A stretch of 37,230 bases of DNA from Alteromonadaceae bacterium (GTDB taxonomy: Bacteria > Pseudomonadota > Gammaproteobacteria > Enterobacterales > Alteromonadaceae): assembly GCA_027013165.1 (NCBI GenBank), contig JALUXV010000493.1:1-37230 (forward strand), read 5' to 3'. Shown here piece by piece: positions 32,718 to 37,230 of this stretch. The notes below the pieces were generated by a model that saw nothing but the letters and a program-made list of their open reading frames with translations, was not told where the DNA came from and made no database searches. Each line of letters begins with the position of its first letter. Within the stretch, counting starts at the first letter, position 1. A program made the translations under genes and the position numbers.

Positions 32718-33645
32718 TGGTAATCAGTTGCTCGGGTTCTTGATAGTTCAATAGTAGGTCGTTTGATTTCATTATCGCTTCTAAACGTCGGGCGGTTTGG
32801 GTTAATGATGATGGCGATCCACTCATGAGCGCTTGTACTTCTGATAGACTCGGTAAATGTATTTTTTCTAATGTAGTATCTACATACTGAATCTCTGTAC
32901 GCATGAACTTACTCAAATATTGACGGGTGAGATCCGGTTGGGCCTGCATAAATTCACGTGCGCGGTAATAACCTTCTACTAGCGCGTGGATGGTTTCAGG
33001 ACTTTCTTCGATTACCTCTCGTTTCACAGCTAGCACGTCTATGACCGAATTTGGAATGTGTCCACTGTCAAATAGTACGACTGCGCCGCTACTCACTAAA
33101 CGCGTAACAATAGGCTCAAAGGTCACAATACCGTCTGCATGCTCGAAACAGGTCATGTGTTGATCATATGAGCAGTTAATAACGTTTATTTCATTTATAG
33201 AGAGGTTAACCGACGTCAAGGCTCGGTCTAACATAAAACCACCTACGGCAGATCGCTCTACCGCTAGGGATTTACCTTTAAAATCTTCGATTGTCTTTAT
33301 ATAGGGTTTTGCGACGAGTGCGTCTGCACCGTTAGAAGTGTCGAGAATCATTACGATTTGAACATCTATGCCCAAATCGATTACAGTCAGTACCTCGTCC
33401 AGTGTCAGTGCTGCTGCTTCTAGGTTACCCATCGCCAACGCGTGAATAGTTTCGGTGGTAGAGGGTAGTTCAATAACGTCGATGTTGTCGCGATGAAACA
33501 ACGAATTGCGCTTAGCGATATATAAAGGGGCGTAACCAGGCCAACTATTGATTCCAAGCCGAAAAGGTTTCTCGTGCGTTGTAAAACACGATGAAACTAA
33601 TAATGCTAACAATAGAATACATGCCGAATGTAATCTTGCACCCAC
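32698..33645 (-). CDS. Orphan ABC-type substrate-binding lipoprotein (NMT1/SsuA/TauA-like)
   Basis: About 315 residues. I chose the GTG at 33645: AAGGA lies seven bases before it and it gives a compact lipoprotein signal ending LLVSSC with the lipidated Cys at about position 20. A GTG at 33699 would add 18 polar residues and lacks a ribosome site. The mature protein begins with LGINSWPGYAPLYIAKRNSL, the hallmark of nitrate/taurine/thiamine-precursor binding proteins, followed by TTETIHALAMGNLEAAALTLDE. No permease or ATPase gene is present; the next gene is a GGDEF-EAL protein that overlaps its end by 20 bases, which suggests ligand sensing rather than import. A TATACT on the minus strand at 33716-33711 may be its -10. 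Confidence 0.87.
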   Translation of the reverse strand: MGARLHSACILLLALLVSSCFTTHEKPFRLGINSWPGYAPLYIAKRNSLFHRDNIDVIELPSTTETIHALAMGNLEAAALTLDEVLTVIDLGIDVQIVMILDTSNGADALVAKPYIKTIEDFKGKSLAVERSAVGGFMLDRALTSVNLSINEINVINCSYDQHMTCFEHADGIVTFEPIVTRLVSSGAVVLFDSGHIPNSVIDVLAVKREVIEESPETIHALVEGYYRAREFMQAQPDLTRQYLSKFMRTEIQYVDTTLEKIHLPSLSEVQALMSGSPSSLTQTARRLEAIMKSNDLLLNYQEPEQLITNEFITQ

Positions 33646-33730
33646 GTGATAATCCTTATCTACAAAAAAGTGTACAACATTAAATCGAAGAAATTTCACA
33701 CTACACTAGTAGTATAGAACACTAAGCAGA

Positions 33731-33752
33731 AGAGGCTTGATTTAAAGCCTCT
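33731..33752. repeat. 8-bp inverted repeat hairpin near the RND pseudogene junction
   Basis: AGAGGCTT (33731-33738) and AAGCCTCT (33745-33752) pair perfectly around a six-base loop, followed on the plus strand by ATTTTC. It looks like an intrinsic terminator of a gene that is no longer there, or a boundary palindrome. The stretch 33700-33876 otherwise contains nothing recognised. Confidence 0.45.
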
Positions 33753-33876
33753 ATTTTCATAACAAAAATTTAATTTGTAATTTCAGCAAGTTTGGTTCGG
33801 TTTCTGCGTGACAACATAAGCACGTCACCAGTGTTTAATATTACCGAATAATCGCCTTTTTCATTAGGCCTAAGTT

Positions 33877-35078
33877 CAGTTTATTCAACTTAAGCCGAAG
33901 TCTCAATGGCGTGAAGGTGTAACCACCCAAAGCTTGATCGCTGAATTTGATAACCTGATTAACTTCCCCGGATTAACCAATGCCTGGGTAATGCCCATAA
34001 AAACCCGTATCGACATGTTGGCCACTGGAATTAAAACCCCTTTGGGTATAAAAATAGGCGGGCCTGATTTAACTATAATTCAATCGATTGGAAAAAAAAT
34101 CGAAACTATTCTTGGGTCAATGGATGGCACGGCTTCAGTATACGCAGAGAGAGTTGCTGGGGGCGTTACGTTACCATAGACATTGATAGGTTAAGCGCTG
34201 CTAGATACGGCCTCAATATATCAGATGTTCAATCTTTTATTGCCAGTGCTGTCGGCGGTACCAATATTACTAGCAGTGTCGAAGGGCGAGAGAGATACCC
34301 GGTTCAAATACGTTTTCCGCAAGACTATCGAGATTCTCCAGAATCACTACGGCGATTGCCTTTTGTTACGCCAAGTGGTGCACATATTCAATTAGGTGAC
34401 ATTACTTCAATTCAGATTGAAGACAGCCCACCTATGATTAAAAGTGAGAATGCCCGTCCAAATGGTTGGGTTTACGTTGATATTGAAAACATAGATGTGG
34501 CCCAATATGTCACTCACGCGAACGAACTGATTCAACAGCAACTGGAGTTACCAGCAGGGTATTCACTGACATGGAGCGGACAGTACGAATATATGGAACG
34601 GGCTAAGGCGAAATTAACCTATGTTGTACCGCTAACACTGGCAATCATCATTATATTGCTTTACGCCAGCTTCAGAAGCTTTCCGCAGGTTGTAATGATT
34701 ATTGGTACCTTACCATTCGCGCTTATTGGCGGAGTTTGGCTGTTATATTTAGAAAATTTCAATTTTTCAGTGGCGGTAGGCGTTGGGTTTATTGCTTTAG
34801 CTGGAGTCGCCGTTGAAATTGGAATCATTATGCTGGTTTATTTAGACAGCAAATGCAATGAACTGAAAGATAACTTCAGTAACGAAGCACTTAAAAGAGC
34901 CATTATTGAAGGTTCAGAACAGCGTATTCGTCCAGTTATGATGACTTCAACATCAATCATTTTTGGGTTAACGCCGGTACTATATAGCGAGGGAACAGGG
35001 GCTGAAGTCATGAGCCGAATTGCTGCGCCCATGGTGGGTTTTCTTAAATATAAATCAGAATTTCAGTATAGGAACTGA
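33877..35078 (+). pseudogene. CusA-like heavy-metal RND efflux pump, truncated and frameshifted remnant
   Basis: The sequence from 33877 reads QFIQLKPKSQWREGVTT and continues as a heavy-metal RND pump (CusA/CzcA type: RIDMLATGIKTPLGIKI). At 34159-34163 a run of five G breaks the frame; one extra G would join it to the second part (GRYVTIDIDRLSAARYGLNI onwards), which runs in frame to about 35039 (RIAAPMVG). There the similarity stops abruptly and the frame ends at 35078 in unrelated residues. Roughly 390 residues of a protein of about 1,040 remain, covering the porter loop and part of the second membrane half. Both ends and the frame are damaged, so no functional pump is made. No CusB or CusC gene is seen. 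Confidence 0.88.
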
Positions 35079-35352
35079 TTTTTATGCCGATAAAACAATT
35101 GCCTACGATTAATTAGATTTCCAAAATAATGACGTTTCGACACATATAATTTTGGAAAATAAACTAGAACAGAGCCTGGCATTACTATTTTAAGAGCGAT
35201 AAGATACCAAAGCTCTTGATTTACCAATTCCGTCAGGGATTGGTCTAAGTGATGCTCGAGGAAAGTCATTCGTACAAATGGCAGTAACCGAATTTAAATC
35301 TTGCAGAACTAGGTACATCTTTAAATCTTAGCCTTACAAGGATTTTGGGGCG
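35079..35352. other. Non-coding stretch after the pseudogene
   Basis: AT-rich, with stops in all forward frames and no open frame with a ribosome site. A reverse frame of 68 codons exists at 35063-35269 but shows no domain or start signal. It may be decayed coding sequence from the same deleted region. Confidence 0.5.
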
Positions 35353-36051
35353 TTGTACAAAATTATTAACTTTTTAGCTTTTATCGGTTGTATTTTTTGG
35401 CTTTTGATCGAACAGAGCCCAGAACCGGTAGTTGTGCTACTTCTAACTATTGCCGGTTTTTTCCGAGATGACGTTCATGGAATCATAGGTAAAAACGTAT
35501 TTACGCTCACCCCCAAGAATCAACTTATTCGTGATCTTGAATCGTGTAGGTTCTCATTTATAAATCAAGAATTTATTAATCCACTGATATTAGATGATTT
35601 ATCAGGTTGGCTGAGTGATACTGGAGACCAAATTGTATCCATCAACATTTCTGAATCAAATAAGTCAAATCGATATTATGGTGAAATCACGATTGAAGAG
35701 GCAGATGGATATCCCACTGTTACATCTACACCTAGAGTAGGGTGGGTTTCGTATAGGTATATTGGCTGCTCATTCAGTGGCGTACATATAGTTCAAATAT
35801 GGTCAAATGGTGGTGGTACGGGCGTTTCTACAAACATTATGCTGGTTACACTAAGTTCAGATTCATCATTTGAATCAAATGGTGTTAGTTACGATAAGAA
35901 ATCTAGGTACGTTATAAAGTTGATCGGTTCATTACCTCTTGGTGATAGATACCAAGGGCGAATCAACTATAAGTTTGGTGTCTTATCAATATCTCCTTGC
36001 GAAGGGGTGAAATCACTAAGAAAGACAGGCGCCAAAGTTGTCGTCCTGTAA
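35353..36051 (+). CDS. Hypothetical protein with one or two N-terminal membrane helices
   Basis: 232 residues from a TTG at 35353, with AAGGA about ten bases upstream. Hydrophobic residues about 3-37 form one long or two short helices (INFLAFIGCIFWLLI and VVVLLLTIAGFF). The rest is a soluble beta-rich domain with three cysteines (DLESCRF, YIGCSF, SPCEG) and a GGGTG loop near 150. No family recognised. It lies between the pseudogene and another orphan gene on the same strand. Composition is more AT-rich than the neighbouring housekeeping genes, suggesting later acquisition; that is inference by eye. Confidence 0.65.
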   Translation: MYKIINFLAFIGCIFWLLIEQSPEPVVVLLLTIAGFFRDDVHGIIGKNVFTLTPKNQLIRDLESCRFSFINQEFINPLILDDLSGWLSDTGDQIVSINISESNKSNRYYGEITIEEADGYPTVTSTPRVGWVSYRYIGCSFSGVHIVQIWSNGGGTGVSTNIMLVTLSSDSSFESNGVSYDKKSRYVIKLIGSLPLGDRYQGRINYKFGVLSISPCEGVKSLRKTGAKVVVL

Positions 36052-36135
36052 GACTATAAAAATTGCAGTTCGACATGTTTCCGTTGAGCCGATGTCGTAT
36101 GGGTATTTATTTTTTGAAAATTGGGGCACGCTCTT

Positions 36136-36918
36136 ATGGGATTATGCAAGCTAACCAAAACTAGTGGCAAATTTGTGAAATCTCACATAATCCCAAAAGC
36201 ACTGACCAGGCCTACAGTCAGAGGTAATAAGTTCATCCAAAAATCTGTTACCTCTGCACAATCACTTTATATTAAAAGAGCAGATAGCTGGTACGATCAA
36301 GGAATAGTAACAAGAGAAGGTGAGAATTATCTTTCTGATTTTGATGCGCATGCAATCAAAGAGCTAAGAGATAGAGGGATACTTTGGTCGAGCAACACGA
36401 TTGCCCATCCAGCTACTTCTTCCACAAATGAAATAATGGTTACAAGTTTTGAAAACCCCAATAAGATGAGATTATTTTTCTTGAGTCTTCTTTGGCGAGC
36501 GTCAGTTTCAACATTAGCAGAATTGGCGGATATAATTTTACCTTCAGAGAAAGTTGAAAGACTTCGCCGTATAATAATAGGAGAAGAAGATGATGATTTG
36601 TCATTTTTTCCTACAGCGCTAATTCAGCTTACTGAGAAAGGACCTATTCATAATTTCATACCTATAAAGCAAACAATTGGTCAAAGCAAAAAAGAAATAA
36701 TCCGATTCTACATGGACGGTTTAATTGCTCATATGCACCTAGAGGACCCGACCCTTGCTGTTTTAAACTCTCCGATTCCATGGGAGCATTCTATGTTTAT
36801 TGGTCATTCAAAGACTATCATAGTACAAGTTAAAACAAGTGATTCGTTTCATTTAGCTAATCTAACCAAGCTAGTAAAAGAATACGAGCAATATAGAAAT
36901 GACAAGCCTGGTATATAG
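36136..36918 (+). CDS. Orphan protein with an HNH-like SHIIPKAL motif
   Basis: About 260 residues from the ATG at 36136; a TTG at 36121 would add five. Near the front LCKLTKTSGKFVKSHIIPKA recalls the CxxC...SHIIP segment of HNH (treble-clef) nucleases and of a group of uncharacterised proteins in variable regions. However, the first zinc knuckle keeps only one cysteine, so nuclease activity is doubtful. The remainder is alpha-helical (residues 100-150, LFFLSLLWRASVSTLAELAD) with no further motif I recognise. It follows the preceding orphan gene by about 85 bases and could be cotranscribed. A role in genome defence is speculation. Confidence 0.65.
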   Translation: MGLCKLTKTSGKFVKSHIIPKALTRPTVRGNKFIQKSVTSAQSLYIKRADSWYDQGIVTREGENYLSDFDAHAIKELRDRGILWSSNTIAHPATSSTNEIMVTSFENPNKMRLFFLSLLWRASVSTLAELADIILPSEKVERLRRIIIGEEDDDLSFFPTALIQLTEKGPIHNFIPIKQTIGQSKKEIIRFYMDGLIAHMHLEDPTLAVLNSPIPWEHSMFIGHSKTIIVQVKTSDSFHLANLTKLVKEYEQYRNDKPGI

Positions 36919-37230
36919 TTTGTACTAATACAGACCTGAATTGGCAGTTACCCAGTTTTTCTGGTGTCAGCGTAAGATTAGGTTTGAGCTAAATTCTTTT
37001 CAGCTTGTACAATCAATGATTTAGTCGTTCTCGACTTTTGATAATCCCATAGCTAATATTCAGATTACGACAGTCTGTGTATAAATTTCATCGTCTTAGC
37101 TGCAATAATTTTTGTAACCGTTCACCAGGGCCCTATTGACAGCTAAAAATATTTATTTTCAACGATCTTAGAGATCCTATTGATTGATCTCGCCAGTCTG
37201 TCAGAGTGCTTTCATGTCACGTAAAAAGCA
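36919..37230. other. Gene-free tail with a possible gene start at the edge
   Basis: AT-rich and without a long open frame. An ATG at 37214 opens MSRKK before the window ends; it has no clear ribosome site. TTGACA occurs at 37136-37141, without a matching -10. Nothing else is recognised. Confidence 0.4.

Noticed and set aside
35063-35269. 68-codon minus-strand open frame between pseudogene and orphan gene
   Set aside because: No ribosome site, no recognisable domain, and it crosses the broken end of the pump pseudogene.
37214-37230. Gene start MSRKK at the right edge
   Set aside because: Only five codons are visible and no ribosome site precedes it, so nothing can be claimed.
1-37230. CRISPR array, complete tRNA or rRNA gene, insertion sequence or prophage
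   Set aside because: No regularly spaced repeats, complete tRNA cloverleaf, rRNA or transposase/integrase reading frame was seen in the window.

Overview
The window looks like chromosome of a marine gammaproteobacterium of the Alteromonadales (Alteromonas-like). This rests on moderate-to-low GC and on the order ccoNOQP - ccoH - ccoI - ccoS - TauE/SafE-like protein - fnr - uspE - ttcA, a block familiar from Shewanella and Alteromonas relatives. The taxonomic call is inference from gene order and protein character; no database was searched.

Layout. 1-411: the end of an unknown gene and a gene-free stretch containing what looks like the 3' end of a tRNA (possible attachment scar). 412-4171: a membrane-anchored ankyrin-like protein, convergent with a marR-MATE efflux operon whose promoter carries a palindrome exactly between its -35 and -10. 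4349-8521: an AlkB-type oxygenase, a DTW-domain tRNA-modifying enzyme, then a tight run tpx - sulfurtransferase - sirtuin (cobB) - LysE-type exporter. 8642-10774: a membrane protein, a Bax-like glucosaminidase and a small exported protein with overlapping ends. 10763-13690 (minus): a patatin-like phospholipase, ttcA and uspE. 13790-21600 (minus): fnr and the complete structural and most maturation genes of a cbb3 cytochrome oxidase; ccoG is absent from the cluster. 21842-22303 (plus): an unknown small membrane protein divergent from ccoN that shares an FNR-type box with it. 22345-23288 (minus): two bacterioferritin subunits with complementary active sites. 23417-24997: a KefB-type antiporter. 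25111-26132: a cytochrome c lipoprotein and a universal stress protein, divergent around a second FNR-type box.

26301-33645 is a signalling block of four genes in two converging pairs. The plus pair is a TonB-dependent receptor followed, with a 1-base overlap, by a protein fusing a YfiR-type periplasmic domain, a glycine-free predicted coiled coil of about 164 residues, one membrane helix and a histidine kinase. The minus pair is an orphan ABC-type substrate-binding lipoprotein that overlaps by 20 bases a GGDEF-EAL protein with a periplasmic sensor region. No ABC permease, ATPase or response regulator lies alongside. I consider this the best candidate for an undescribed system: the coiled coil is about long enough to cross the periplasm and could link the outer-membrane receptor to the inner-membrane kinase.

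33700-37230 is a degraded or variable end: a heavy-metal RND pump (CusA-like) pseudogene truncated at both ends with one frameshift, about 270 bases of non-coding sequence, two orphan genes of unknown function (one with an HNH-like SHIIPKAL motif), and a gene-free tail.

How the parts work together: FNR and its two predicted boxes tie the cbb3 oxidase, the unknown protein next to it, the cytochrome c lipoprotein and one stress protein into a single low-oxygen response. The bfr pair, thiol peroxidase, UspE and sirtuin are stress and iron housekeeping genes.
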